DNA of 35,509 nt from an uncultured bacterium (GCA_905216195.1 CAJMSX010000040.1:1-35509), one strand, 5' to 3'; positions 15,520 through 24,633 are shown, counted from the stretch's first letter. The notes: a model not told the origin generated them from the letters alone. Translations and numbers: made by a program.

Positions 15520-17217
15520 TTATTTGGTAGCGTTTTCGAGACGTTTCATCATCATAAAGATGAACAGGGCGGAAACCACACAAAGCACGATGAGGATGGA
15601 CCACAATGCCCACAGTTGCATATGTCCCCACAGCATGCCGATGATAGACACCAGGTAGTTACCGACAGCGGTAGCGCCAAACCAGAGACCCATCATAAGA
15701 CCTTTATATTTGGGGGGAGCTACTTTCGATACGAACGAGATACCCATGGGTGAGAGGAATAACTCTGCAAAAGTCAATACCAGGTAGGTGTTGATAAGCA
15801 CTGAAGGAGATACCAGCAGATTGTTGGCTATCACCGTAGCCCCGTCAGGATTGGGAGTAGGCAGTCCGATCGAGAAGAACGCCATAACGGCAAACCCTAA
15901 AGCGGCGATAAACATACCGATTCCGATTTTTCGGGGAGCCGAAGGTTCTTTGCCTCTTTTAGCCAAGGCTCCGAATACGGCAAGGGATACGGGAGTAAGA
16001 GCTACTACGAAGAAGGGGTTGAATTGCTGGAACATCTGAGGTAGAACTTCGATAAAAGACCCCGGTACTAACGCTTGATATTTGTAGATCAGTATTCCTA
16101 TGGAAACAGCTGCCACCGCTCCCGCTATCAGTTTCGATTTTAATTCTTTGGATTGGAATAGCGCGAATAAACCGTAAATGAAGGTGATTACGAATACGAG
16201 GTTAAACACATTGAAACTCATGCCTAAGGCTCCGTCAGCGGTTCGTGCCGTATAATCTCTGGCAAAGAACGTAAGAGTAAGTCCGTTCTGGTGGAAGGCC
16301 ATCCAGAAGAAGATTACCACGGCAAATACCAGAACAAGGGCGGTGATGCGGGATCTGGTCTGTTCCGGCGTCAGTTCTACGATATTCTCTTGTTTACCGC
16401 TGGCTGCAGCTTGTTTGGTATTCACATCCGCATGCTTGAAGGTTCTCTTGAATACCTGATAGATCAGCATGGAAGCGATCAGGGAAATGCAGGCAACAGC
16501 GAAACCGTAGTGGTAGGAAAGAGAGAGTTCTTGGATATATTTAGAAGCAAATTCAGACAGGTTGGTGAAGGAGGCGGCTTGGTGCTGGGCGAACTGGGTC
16601 AGGGTTTCCAGGGAATCGGCAGCCATCGGTTGTGCGTTAGGTAAGAGACTGTCCAAATATTCATGACAGAGGGCCGGGATATCGCCCTGATACTTAAAAC
16701 CGGCTTTACTCATGAAATGTTCTGTGATTTTGGAAGCGGCCGTAGGGGCGAAAAGGGCTCCGATGTTGATGGCCATATAGAATAAACTGAAAGCGGTATC
16801 GCGTTTATCTGCGTATTGGGGATTATCGTAGAGGTTACCGACCATTACCTGAAGATTCCCTTTGAATAATCCGGTACCTAAGGCAATGAGGAAAAGTGCT
16901 CCGAACATAGCCGTTTTACCGAAAAAGTCGCCGCCGGTAGGAATGGCCAGACAGGTATAACCGATGAACATGACCACGATACCGGATGTTACCATTTTTC
17001 CGTAGCCGAATCTATCGGCCAGAATACCTCCTAAAATCGGTAAAAAATAAACAAAAGCTAAAAAACCGGCAAAGATATTGGAGGTCGCTGCTGAACTAAA
17101 GCCGAATTTCGCTTGTAAGAAAAGGGTAAAGATAGCAAGCATCGTGTAATACCCGAAGCGTTCTCCAGTGTTAGCCAGAGCCAGGGCATACAGTCCGTTG
17201 GGTTGATTTTTAAACAT
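15520..17217 (-). CDS. POT/PTR-family proton-coupled oligopeptide transporter
   Basis: A major-facilitator protein that imports di- and tripeptides with protons. The 565 residues form many membrane helices. The signature ExxERFxYY near the N-terminus is present as NTGERFGYY (16-24), with Asn16 in place of the first Glu. The PTR motif GGILADRFGYGK follows at about 63-74, and KGNLQVMVGNLY matches the conserved FKGN block. A long insert between helices (about residues 155-235, with many Gln and Ala) is likely an extra loop typical of Bacteroidota members. It is transcribed alone, from a -7 element at 17260-17267 to a strong terminator. Confidence 0.92.
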   Translation of the reverse strand: MFKNQPNGLYALALANTGERFGYYTMLAIFTLFLQAKFGFSSAATSNIFAGFLAFVYFLPILGGILADRFGYGKMVTSGIVVMFIGYTCLAIPTGGDFFGKTAMFGALFLIALGTGLFKGNLQVMVGNLYDNPQYADKRDTAFSLFYMAINIGALFAPTAASKITEHFMSKAGFKYQGDIPALCHEYLDSLLPNAQPMAADSLETLTQFAQHQAASFTNLSEFASKYIQELSLSYHYGFAVACISLIASMLIYQVFKRTFKHADVNTKQAAASGKQENIVELTPEQTRSRITALVLVFAVVIFFWMAFHQNGLTLTFFARDYTARTADGALGMSFNVFNLVFVITFIYGLFALFQSKELKSKLIAGAVAAVSIGILIYKYQALVPGSFIEVLPQMFQQFNPFFVVALTPVSLAVFGALAKRGKEPSAPRKIGIGMFIAALGFAVMAFFSIGLPTPNPDGATVIANNLLVSPSVLINTYLVLTFAELFLSPMGISFVSKVAPPKYKGLMMGLWFGATAVGNYLVSIIGMLWGHMQLWALWSILIVLCVVSALFIFMMMKRLENATK

Positions 17218-17259
17218 GGATTTGATTATTTTAAGTTAATATTAATTTCTCAATGGCAG

Positions 17260-17267
17260 CAAAAATA
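17260..17267 (-). promoter_or_regulatory. -7 promoter element of the POT transporter gene
   Basis: The minus strand reads TATTTTTG, matching TAnnTTTG, 43 bp before the ATG in the 96-bp divergent gap with nnr. No clean -33. Confidence 0.5.
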
Positions 17268-17313
17268 AGAATTTTTCTGTATTTTTCGTCTTTAAAACGA
17301 TTGAGGAAGTGTT

Positions 17314-18843
17314 ATGGAAAAGTTAAATAAAATTTTTAAAACTTCTGAAATAGCTGTTATTGATCAATATACTATTGAACATGAGCCGATAGAGTCGATC
17401 GATTTAATGGAACGGGCTGCACGGATTTTTACGAAAAATTTATTAAAAAAATTTTCACATTACCGAAAATTTGCCGTCGTAGCCGGTTGGGGAAATAACG
17501 GAGGGGATGGTTATGCCATTGCGCGTTTGCTGAAACAAGCAGGGAAAGAGGCGGAAGTGTTTTGTTTACGCACGGGTTCGCGCCTGAGTCCGGATTGCGA
17601 GCTTAACCGGAAAAGGTGGGAGGGAACTCTGACGGAAATCACGGCGGGGGATGCCTTCTGTCCTGATGTAGAGGCTTTAATTATAGATGCACTTTTCGGT
17701 TCCGGTTTGAACCGGAAGGTATCCGGCCCCGTAGCGGGATTAATCCGGAAAATTAACGCTTTGCCCAACCGGGTGGTAGCTGTCGATATCCCTTCCGGTT
17801 TGATGGGAGAAGATAATTCGGCTAACGACCGGGATGCCATTGTCCGTGCCGATGTTACTTTTACTTTTCAGAGTCCTAAACTGGCTTTTATGTTGGCTGA
17901 GAATTACGCTTATGTAGGAGAATGGTATGTATTGGATATCGGTCTGCATCCGGAAGCTTTGGAGCAGACACTGACGTTATATTATTACCTGACTCCGGGT
18001 CGGGTAGCCAATCTGTTGCCTCTTTCCGGAAAGTTCGACCATAAAGGGACGAACGGACACGGTTTGCTGATAGCCGGTTCTTACGGAATGATGGGGGCGG
18101 CCATTCTGGCTTCCCGGGCGGCCGTACGTTCCGGTATCGGTTTACTCACCTGCCATGTTCCCCGAAAAGGAAATGATGTCCTTCAAATTTCGGTTCCCGA
18201 CGTGCTGGTGGAACGGGATGAAAAAGACGAGTGGTTCTCAGGTGCCGGAATATCGGGACGTTATCAGGCTGTGGCGGCAGGGCCTGGATTAGGAACCCAA
18301 CCCGAGACAGTGGCTGGACTCCGCAAATTACTGACGGAATGGAGGGGCCTGACGATACTGGATGCGGATGCTTTGAACATAATCTCGAAACACCGGGAGA
18401 TGCTGGAACTCTTACACGAAGGTTGTATTTTGACTCCTCATCCGAAAGAATTCGAACGATTGTCAGGAAAAAGTGAAAATGATTTTGAGAGATTAAATAA
18501 ATTAAGCAATTTTGCAAGCCATTACCGGGTATCGGTTGTGTTAAAAGGGGCCCATACGGTTATTGCTACTCCTCAGGGAGAATGTTATTTTAATACGAGC
18601 GGAAATCCGGGGCTGGCCAAAGGGGGAAGCGGAGATGTGCTGACAGGAGTTTTGCTGGCTCTGGGGGCAAACGGGATGAGGCCCGAAAGAGCGGCAATGT
18701 TGGGGGTATTTGCTCATGGTCTGGCCGGGGATCTCTTGGCGGAAGAAAAAGGGGAGCGGGGGATTTGTGCGACGGAGTTGGCCGGAGCCTTGGGAAAGGC
18801 CTGGAAAGAATTGGAACTTAAAACAAAAATAGGAAAGATATGA
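17314..18843 (+). CDS. nnr: Bifunctional NAD(P)H-hydrate repair enzyme (epimerase plus ADP-dependent dehydratase)
   Basis: Repairs the damaged cofactors NADHX and NADPHX. The N-terminal epimerase (YjeF_N, about 1-220) has GWGNNGGDGY (58-67) and VAVDIPSGL (155-163). The C-terminal ADP/ATP-dependent dehydratase of the ribokinase fold (about 228-505) has GPGLG (323-327) and GNPGLAKGGSGDVL (430-443) with the catalytic Asp. The 509-residue length is typical of the fused form. It overlaps the next gene by 4 bp (ATGA), so translation of the DUF4831 gene is probably coupled. It is divergent from the POT transporter gene. Confidence 0.95.
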   Translation: MEKLNKIFKTSEIAVIDQYTIEHEPIESIDLMERAARIFTKNLLKKFSHYRKFAVVAGWGNNGGDGYAIARLLKQAGKEAEVFCLRTGSRLSPDCELNRKRWEGTLTEITAGDAFCPDVEALIIDALFGSGLNRKVSGPVAGLIRKINALPNRVVAVDIPSGLMGEDNSANDRDAIVRADVTFTFQSPKLAFMLAENYAYVGEWYVLDIGLHPEALEQTLTLYYYLTPGRVANLLPLSGKFDHKGTNGHGLLIAGSYGMMGAAILASRAAVRSGIGLLTCHVPRKGNDVLQISVPDVLVERDEKDEWFSGAGISGRYQAVAAGPGLGTQPETVAGLRKLLTEWRGLTILDADALNIISKHREMLELLHEGCILTPHPKEFERLSGKSENDFERLNKLSNFASHYRVSVVLKGAHTVIATPQGECYFNTSGNPGLAKGGSGDVLTGVLLALGANGMRPERAAMLGVFAHGLAGDLLAEEKGERGICATELAGALGKAWKELELKTKIGKI

Positions 18844-19976
18844 AAAGGATCGTTTTCTCTTTTATACTGATTACGGCGGTGATGGCTTCTGTTTATGCAC
18901 AGAAAAGAAAAGAAGGGACGCCGGTTACCGTAAGTTACTGTTTGCCTAAGGTTAGCTTTCAGGTAAAAGTAAAGATGGAATATACGCAACTGATACCCGG
19001 TCCATACCGGGAATATGCCCAGGAGAAGCTAGGAATGAGGCCGGAGATTTCTTCCCGCAGTGAGAAATGGGAAATAAAGGGAATCGAAGTGAAACCGGTA
19101 TATGTTCCGGATAAAACTACGATGTATGCCATGACGGCTAACGGGGAATACCAGTCCGTTATGCTGACTTTAAGTCCCGAGGGTTTTTTGGCCGGTGTGG
19201 GTTGCGGACCTCTGCCGATATCCGTTCCCGTTCAGTCTATGTACTATACTCCTCTGTCCCGGAATTCCGGAAACGAAGTCAACATCGCTTCGTTGAAGAC
19301 CTATAATCCGTTGAAGGAAGTGTTGGATACGAATTATACGACTCAGGAAGTAGACGGAGTCGTGAAAAGGATTTGGGATCCTATTATCCGTTATACGACA
19401 AAAACCTCTTCCGATAACAGGAATGAAGCTGTCAAAGAAATATACAGAATCCGTTCCGAAAGAGCGAGATTGATTGCAGGTGGAAACGAGGTTCCCGACG
19501 GAGCTTCGCTGGACCTGATTTTGAAAGAATTCGACCGGATGGAACAGGATTATCTCAGCCTTTTTATGGGTAAAAAGATCAGCCAGACGCTGGAACGTGT
19601 TTTTTACTGTGCTCCGGAGAAAGCGGGAGAAAACACTCTGATTTTCCGGTTTAGTGAGGCCGAGGGAGTGGTAAGCCGTAAAAACGTATCGGCGGTTTCT
19701 TATTCGCTCCGCGTGGATAACGTAGTGGTTCCGGCGGGCCGGAATGCTTTGCCGGAAGGACAGGGACAAGCCGTTATCTACTATCGCGTTCCGGCTGCGG
19801 GGGATGTGAAATTATTCCGTATGAATGAAGAGCTGCAAAATTTCCGTACGGTTGTACCTCAATTGGGAGTGATTAAAACTTTTCCGACCGAGGTGATCTC
19901 CAACGAAGGATTGGTGCTGGAATTTTATCCGGAATACGGTTCTCTAAAAAGTGTTGTGAAAGGAAAGACAAAATAA
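18840..19976 (+). CDS. DUF4831 family secreted protein
   Basis: A 378-residue protein with a clear signal peptide (1-20, ending VYAQ). I recognise the DUF4831 family of Bacteroidota by its opening KVKMEYTQLIPGPYREYAQE and the later QLGVIKTFPTEV block. It is probably periplasmic; the function is unknown. The start overlaps the nnr stop, and clcA follows within 35 bp, which supports a three-gene transcript. Nothing in the sequence explains why it would accompany cofactor repair or chloride transport. Confidence 0.82.
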   Translation: MKRIVFSFILITAVMASVYAQKRKEGTPVTVSYCLPKVSFQVKVKMEYTQLIPGPYREYAQEKLGMRPEISSRSEKWEIKGIEVKPVYVPDKTTMYAMTANGEYQSVMLTLSPEGFLAGVGCGPLPISVPVQSMYYTPLSRNSGNEVNIASLKTYNPLKEVLDTNYTTQEVDGVVKRIWDPIIRYTTKTSSDNRNEAVKEIYRIRSERARLIAGGNEVPDGASLDLILKEFDRMEQDYLSLFMGKKISQTLERVFYCAPEKAGENTLIFRFSEAEGVVSRKNVSAVSYSLRVDNVVVPAGRNALPEGQGQAVIYYRVPAAGDVKLFRMNEELQNFRTVVPQLGVIKTFPTEVISNEGLVLEFYPEYGSLKSVVKGKTK

Positions 19977-20009
19977 AAGGTTTACCGGGGTAGTATCAAA
20001 TTGCGAATT

Positions 20010-21788
20010 ATGGCGTGGTGGAGTAATTGGTTCGGGCGTTTTCTCATCTGGCGGGTACGATATGTCAAGGAAAAGAATTTTATTCTGGTCCTGAGCCTGC
20101 TGGTAGGAATCGTATCGGGCCTGGCGGCGGTGTTATTGAAAAATATGGTACATACTACCCATATGTTTTTTACAGAACGGCTTCAGGTAGATAGCGGTAG
20201 TTTGCTGTTTTTCGTTTACCCTTTTATCGGTATCTGGCTGACGTCTCTTTTCGTTCGTTATTTTGTCCGGGAGGATATCAGTCACGGGGTGACCAAAGTA
20301 TTGTATGCCATTTCCAGGCGCAACAGTATGATCAAGCCCCATAATAATTATTCTTCCCTGGTTGCCAGTACCATTACGATCGGTTTCGGTGGTTCTGTCG
20401 GAACGGAAGCTACTATTGTTTTAACGGGTGCTTCCATCGGTTCCAATCTGGCCCGCTTTTTCCGGATGAATTATAAGGTAATGACTTTGATGATCGGCTG
20501 TGGAGCGGCGGGTGCGATCTCCGGAATTTTTAAAGCTCCCATTGCCGGAATTGTATTTACTTTGGAAGTTCTTATGCTGGATCTGACCATGGCCTCTCTG
20601 ATTCCTCTGATGATTTCGGCCATATCTTCTTACGTGCTGGTATATTTTCTGATGGGAGACGGGATGGTGCTGGATTTTTACGTTCACGATCATTTTGCAC
20701 TGGCTAATTTGCCTTATTATATTATTTTAGGCATTTTTTGCGGGTTTCTGTCAGTCTATTTTATACGGATGAATATCCGCATTGAAAGCTGGCTTACCAA
20801 AATAAAAAACCGTTTTAAACAGGTATTGGTCGGTGGGGCTTTACTGGGATTACTGATTTATTTGTTTCCCCCTTTATATGGGGAAGGATATACCTCTTTA
20901 CAGGATTTGCTAACCGATAATGCCGATAATATATTGAACAATACTTATTTCTTCAGTCTGAAGGATAGTATATTTATGGTGATACTGTATGTAATCGGAC
21001 TGGTATTTGTCAAAGTGATCGCTACGGCCCTGACCAACGGAAGCGGAGGGGTAGGCGGAGTGTTCGCCCCCAGTTTGTTTACGGGAGGCGTCGGGGGATT
21101 TTTGGTGGCCAGCCTGATCAATCTGACGGGCTTGGTACATGTGCCGGTCAGTTATTTTGTATTGGCGGGTATGGCGGGGGTGATGTCGGGAGTTATGAAC
21201 TCACCTTTAACGGCTATGTTCCTGATTGCGGAGATTACGGGAGGATATGCGATGCTGGTTCCTTTGATGATTACCTCTGTAGTCGCCCACCTGACCGGCA
21301 GGGGAATGGAACCGCATTCCATCTATGCCCGTCGTCTGGCGATGCGGGGAGATTTGATTACCCACAACAAGGATAAAGCGGTGTTAACTTTGATGAAGTT
21401 GGACAAAGTGATAGAAACCGATCTGAAAACCGTTCCGATAGATGCCAGTCTGGGGGATCTGGTAAAGATCGTATCCCGTTCCAGCCGGAATATTTTCCCC
21501 GTGCTGGATGCCGGCGGAGGTTTGTTGGGAATCGTATTGCTGGACGATATTCGGAAGATTATGTTTAATCAGGATTTATACAATACTACTTTTGTAAGGG
21601 ATTACATGACAACTCCTCCTACCGTGGTCGATACGAAGGATCCGATGGACGTGGTCATGAAAAAATTCGAAGATACGGGAGCCTGGAATCTGCCGGTCAT
21701 TCAGGACGATAAATATATCGGTTTCGTGTCCAAAGCGAAAATTTTTAATACTTATCGTCGTGTATTGCAACATTTCTCCGATGAATAA
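20010..21788 (+). CDS. clcA: ClC-family chloride channel/antiporter with C-terminal CBS pair
   Basis: A membrane protein that moves Cl- (or F-), either as a channel or in exchange for H+. The ATG at 20010 is preferred; an in-frame TTG at 20001 would add three residues (numbers below use the TTG). The gating-glutamate motif GREGP appears as GTEAT (134-138, Glu136 kept, Pro replaced by Thr). The GxFAP motif is GVFAPSL (about 353-359). The selectivity-filter equivalent of GSGIP appears as SHGVT (94-98). About ten further helices are visible. Two CBS domains occupy about 460-590 (PIDASLGDLVKIVSRSSRN, then RDYMTTPPTVVDTKDPMD), suggesting nucleotide control. It is the last gene of the nnr-DUF4831 run. 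Confidence 0.92.
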   Translation: MAWWSNWFGRFLIWRVRYVKEKNFILVLSLLVGIVSGLAAVLLKNMVHTTHMFFTERLQVDSGSLLFFVYPFIGIWLTSLFVRYFVREDISHGVTKVLYAISRRNSMIKPHNNYSSLVASTITIGFGGSVGTEATIVLTGASIGSNLARFFRMNYKVMTLMIGCGAAGAISGIFKAPIAGIVFTLEVLMLDLTMASLIPLMISAISSYVLVYFLMGDGMVLDFYVHDHFALANLPYYIILGIFCGFLSVYFIRMNIRIESWLTKIKNRFKQVLVGGALLGLLIYLFPPLYGEGYTSLQDLLTDNADNILNNTYFFSLKDSIFMVILYVIGLVFVKVIATALTNGSGGVGGVFAPSLFTGGVGGFLVASLINLTGLVHVPVSYFVLAGMAGVMSGVMNSPLTAMFLIAEITGGYAMLVPLMITSVVAHLTGRGMEPHSIYARRLAMRGDLITHNKDKAVLTLMKLDKVIETDLKTVPIDASLGDLVKIVSRSSRNIFPVLDAGGGLLGIVLLDDIRKIMFNQDLYNTTFVRDYMTTPPTVVDTKDPMDVVMKKFEDTGAWNLPVIQDDKYIGFVSKAKIFNTYRRVLQHFSDE

Positions 21789-21841
21789 GTATATTTTAAT
21801 GTACATCTTTTGGAGAAGATATAAATTTAATAATTATGAGA

Positions 21842-21871
21842 TTGTTTTTCTAAAAAAAAAGTTTACTTTTG
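21842..21871 (+). promoter_or_regulatory. Promoter of the DUF2795 gene
   Basis: TTG (21842-21844), a 19-bp spacer, and TACTTTTG (21864-21871), a full match to the Bacteroidetes consensus, 38 bp before the ATG at 21910. Confidence 0.75.
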
Positions 21872-21909
21872 CGGCAAATTGAACAGAAACCTTCTTTAAT
21901 ATTTGTGAT

Positions 21910-22131
21910 ATGTACTGGACTCTAGAACTGGCATCAAAATTGGAGGATGCGCCCTGGCCTGCATCTAAGGACGAACTGATAGATTACGCGATTCGTTCCG
22001 GTGCTCCCATGGAGGTAATCGAAAACCTCCAGGATATTGAAGATGACGAAGAAATTTTCGAGAGCATAGAAGATATTTGGCCGGATTATCCCAGTAAGGA
22101 TGATTTTTTCTTCAACGAAGACGAGTATTGA
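21910..22131 (+). CDS. DUF2795 family small acidic protein
   Basis: A 73-residue, strongly acidic protein. The opening MYWTLELASKLEDAPWPASK and the stretch DELIDYAIRSGAPMEVIENL match the DUF2795 family common in Bacteroidota, where it is a short helical domain of unknown function. The tail (EDIWPDYPSKDDFFFNEDEY) is acidic and aromatic. It has its own consensus promoter and a hairpin terminator 45 bp after the stop, so it is an independent unit, probably well expressed. Confidence 0.88.
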   Translation: MYWTLELASKLEDAPWPASKDELIDYAIRSGAPMEVIENLQDIEDDEEIFESIEDIWPDYPSKDDFFFNEDEY

Positions 22132-22175
22132 TACGGAATGCGCTAAAACACGCTGAAACAACGAATTACGAAAGG

Positions 22176-22205
22176 AAGGACCACTGCTGGAACAGGGGTC
22201 TTTTT
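22176..22205 (+). terminator. Intrinsic terminator of the DUF2795 gene
   Basis: AAGGACC (22176-22182) pairs with GGTCTTT (22197-22203) with one G-T pair, the inner CTG/CAG extends the stem, and a T-tract follows. Confidence 0.65.
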
Positions 22206-22220
22206 CGTTTTTAGCGGGAA

Positions 22221-22255
22221 AAAACACATTTTATTTCCCGGAAATAATGTGTTTT
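22221..22255. repeat. Imperfect palindrome overlapping the integrase relic 3' end
   Basis: Arms AAAACACATT (22221-22230) and AATGTGTTTT (22246-22255) are perfect. The 15-bp interior is itself nearly palindromic (ATTTCC and GGAAAT). The relic's stop codon lies inside. It may be a terminator or part of an old element boundary. Confidence 0.5.
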
Positions 22256-22455
22256 ACCAGGTATTCCCGCCTCTCTGCTTCCCTCTCCTCCGGAATAAAT
22301 TTAGTATAAGTCTTTTGTGTCAGGTCAACGGAGCGATGAGCTAGTAAATGGCCGACTTTGTCTACTCTTCTGGTGCGAAGGACAGGAACGGCGAAAGTAT
22401 GCCCTCGAACATGCATGCTGAGAGTGAAGTCAATGGCTGACAGTAAGCATACTTT
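22231..22455 (-). pseudogene. Relic of a tyrosine recombinase (integrase) C-terminus
   Basis: About 74 codons after an in-frame TAG (22458-22456) resemble the end of a phage/conjugative-transposon integrase. HVRGHTFAV (from 22413) recalls the box II HxxRHTFA motif with the catalytic Arg displaced. LLAHRSV recalls the LGHxS motif, and LTQKTYTKFI carries a candidate nucleophilic Tyr one residue further along than normal. The spacing between the HTFA and LGH equivalents is about two residues short. The core-binding and most of the catalytic domain are absent; upstream DNA shows only vague similarity. This is best explained as a decayed mobile-element gene. Family recognition is by eye. Confidence 0.6.
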
Positions 22456-22626
22456 CTAGGTTGAAAAACATTTCGTGTCTTTGTTTTGAAAATTGTATGG
22501 GATTATTATCATATCGATAGCCCGGTTCCGTCTTTCTAGTCCCTGGATTTTAATTTCGTTTTGGATTGGGCTTCTGGGGTTGGAAGAGGAAGGACGAAAA
22601 TAGGTTATGACTTTTTCGGTGGACTG

Positions 22627-23529
22627 TTATTCCTTTTCCAGAGGATAATAAGGAATGGTCCAGGACGATTTAAGTTCCCGGATGTTTCCTGAGCTCTCCT
22701 GATGGTAAAATTTAAAGTTTCCGCCCTGGCTGAATTGCTGATAGGGGGTAACATAGGAAGCTCTTTCGAAATCCAGCCATTTTTTCCGGGAGATATTCAA
22801 GGTTTTCCAGCGATATAGTTCGATGGGTTCGTTTTTTTGTTGCAGTCCGATGCCTTCGAAACGAAAGTCCCCTTCTTCGTCCCTGGCTCTCAGGATGAGT
22901 CCCGGTAATCCGTTGAGTTTCCAGGGTCCGGCATTTACCGGAATTTCTGCAGTAAACCAAACCGTCCAGGTCCGTCCCCGAAAATAGGCTTGCGCCTTTT
23001 GGCACATGTAGCCTAGGATTTCTTCGGCTCCTTCCGCCAGTTCCCATTTCATTTCCGGTATTTTTTCCGTGTACTCATAAATTGCTTTCCAGGTGAAAGG
23101 AATATTATAACGGACTCTGGCCTGTCCTCCTGCATAGTCATAAATGATTTCGGCCGGGGTCATCACGGCGGGTTCACCGGCTGCGCGCCATTGTACCTCT
23201 TCTTCTTCCGACAATTGGGGTTCCGCTGTGAGCCCCCGGTCGACCCGGGTTCTGATCAGATTACAATACCATTGGGGCAAATTATAATATTTGGCATAAT
23301 TCTTTCCGTATTGTAAGATGTTGTAACTGTGGTAAAACTCTTTTTCATTGTGTCTGTAATGCATATCGTATATCACGGTCAGAATCGTAGTATCCAGTGT
23401 TTGGCAGGGAGAATCGAAGCTGCATGAACCGATGAGCAAGCGGTCCGGATAGGGCCAGGTGAATCCGCTTTGTGCGCACGTCAGGCTTATCTGGTAAAAG
23501 AACAGGATGGAGAACAGGATGTGTTTCAT
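22627..23529 (-). CDS. GLPGLI family protein
   Basis: A 300-residue secreted protein with a signal peptide (1-19, ending TCAQ). The family signature GLPGLI is at 207-212, inside PWKLNGLPGLILRA, preceded by WTVWFTAEIPVNAGP as is usual. The GLPGLI family (TIGR01200) is confined to Bacteroidota, lies in the periplasm or on the surface, and often accompanies TonB-dependent barrels; its activity is not known to me. Here it is the last gene of a minus-strand run after the receptor and the DUF4369 lipoprotein, 61 bp behind the latter. Cys36 and Cys42 form a possible disulphide near the N-terminus. Confidence 0.88.
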   Translation of the reverse strand: MKHILFSILFFYQISLTCAQSGFTWPYPDRLLIGSCSFDSPCQTLDTTILTVIYDMHYRHNEKEFYHSYNILQYGKNYAKYYNLPQWYCNLIRTRVDRGLTAEPQLSEEEEVQWRAAGEPAVMTPAEIIYDYAGGQARVRYNIPFTWKAIYEYTEKIPEMKWELAEGAEEILGYMCQKAQAYFRGRTWTVWFTAEIPVNAGPWKLNGLPGLILRARDEEGDFRFEGIGLQQKNEPIELYRWKTLNISRKKWLDFERASYVTPYQQFSQGGNFKFYHQESSGNIRELKSSWTIPYYPLEKE

Positions 23530-23590
23530 AGGGAATATCGTTAATGTGTGGTCTGAAATTATTTTGCGGGTATCGGGCCTTTTGATTCTG

Positions 23591-24358
23591 TTAATAGGAT
23601 CTTTTGGATAACTGCTCCAATCGGATTCTGGCCTGCTTCCCTTGCGGGGTTTCGGGAGGTACCGGTTTTTTAAATTCTTTCAGTGGCGGATAGTCCGGAA
23701 ACTTTTGTTGCTTTTCTTTCAGTAAACTATCGAAACGGTGGGAATCGACCTGTCTTTCCAACAGGACGAGGGAATAAAAACAAATATAAGGGCTTTGGTT
23801 GAACTTCGGATTGTTGAGGAATCGCAGGGGCAGAAGAAAATGATTTTTCTTCATTCGGTTAATACTGTCCTGGTAAGCGTTATATTTTTCGGAATTTTCC
23901 GGGAATAAAGCCTGGGTTTCGGTCAAACGGGCTATTTTTTGGGAACTGCTGGTGTAATTTTTCTTTAATTGCCGGTAGGCCGTAGTAGCATAAGATTGTG
24001 GAATGTCGAGCGGATTATCCCGTATATCTTCCTGGTCGGGCAGTTGTACCTGCAGCCGGTCCCCCGGTTTTAGCACGAGATTATGGCGTAGGGAGAATTG
24101 CTTCGCCTGGGGTGCGAAAATGACGTATTCGTTCTCATAAGGGATATCGAACCGAAAAGTGAACCGGTTATTTTTTACGAAGCATGAATCTTTGATGAAG
24201 AGGTCGTTTCCGGTTTCATAACCGTATACATATATCCAGGTACTGTCGGTGCCATATGCTGTGTCGCAGGTTCCCCGGATTTCTACCCGGTTGTGAGGAG
24301 TACCGCATCCGAGGAAAAGTAAAGCGGGAAAAATGAGAAAAGGCATAAATTTTATCAT
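23591..24358 (-). CDS. DUF4369-domain lipoprotein
   Basis: A 255-residue lipoprotein. The signal sequence ends in the lipobox LFLGC with Cys18 as the lipidated residue. The first 100 mature residues have the DUF4369 pattern (VEIRGTCD, then DSCFVKNNRFTFRFDIP, then LVLKPGDRLQVQLPD). DUF4369 often precedes a thioredoxin-like domain in Bacteroidota, but here the second half (about 125-255) is charged and helical with no CxxC, so it is not a thiol-disulphide enzyme. It sits between a TonB-dependent receptor and a GLPGLI gene. A perfect 10-bp hairpin lies 16-40 nt before its ATG. Confidence 0.75.
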   Translation of the reverse strand: MIKFMPFLIFPALLFLGCGTPHNRVEIRGTCDTAYGTDSTWIYVYGYETGNDLFIKDSCFVKNNRFTFRFDIPYENEYVIFAPQAKQFSLRHNLVLKPGDRLQVQLPDQEDIRDNPLDIPQSYATTAYRQLKKNYTSSSQKIARLTETQALFPENSEKYNAYQDSINRMKKNHFLLPLRFLNNPKFNQSPYICFYSLVLLERQVDSHRFDSLLKEKQQKFPDYPPLKEFKKPVPPETPQGKQARIRLEQLSKRSY

Positions 24359-24633
24359 CGTTTTTTAGGTTGAGAAAGAGGTTTATACAACCTCTTTCGG
24401 TGAGTAAACTATTCGCAATCGTACCGGGCACCTCCTATTTCCATGACGGTGTCCGTAGCAGCGATATTCGCCGATCGGCGGCTTGTAGCGCAAACGTAGT
24501 GAACATTTTACTGTGGTTTTGCCTTTTTCGTTTTAGTTTCAACTGGGAGTCGCTCCACTCCGTTCGACTATTCGGGGAAAAGGCTTTCTCTTTCTTCAGG
24601 CGGGCAAGGCCTGACTTGGGAAAAATGCCTTTT
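24359..24633. other. 275-bp gap between receptor and lipoprotein genes
   Basis: Unusually long for genes read in the same direction. It holds the leader hairpin and a perfect 12-bp palindrome CGCCGATCGGCG (24469-24480). The base composition is more GC-balanced than other gaps here. No gene is convincing; a plus-strand frame through it overlaps the receptor gene and is rejected. Confidence 0.4.
24374..24398 (-). promoter_or_regulatory. Leader hairpin before the DUF4369 lipoprotein gene
   Basis: A perfect 10-bp inverted repeat, GAAAGAGGTT and AACCTCTTTC, with a 5-nt loop. In the minus-strand transcript it ends 15 nt before the ATG. No T-tract follows, so an mRNA-processing or stability element between the receptor and lipoprotein genes is more likely than a terminator. 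Confidence 0.45.
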
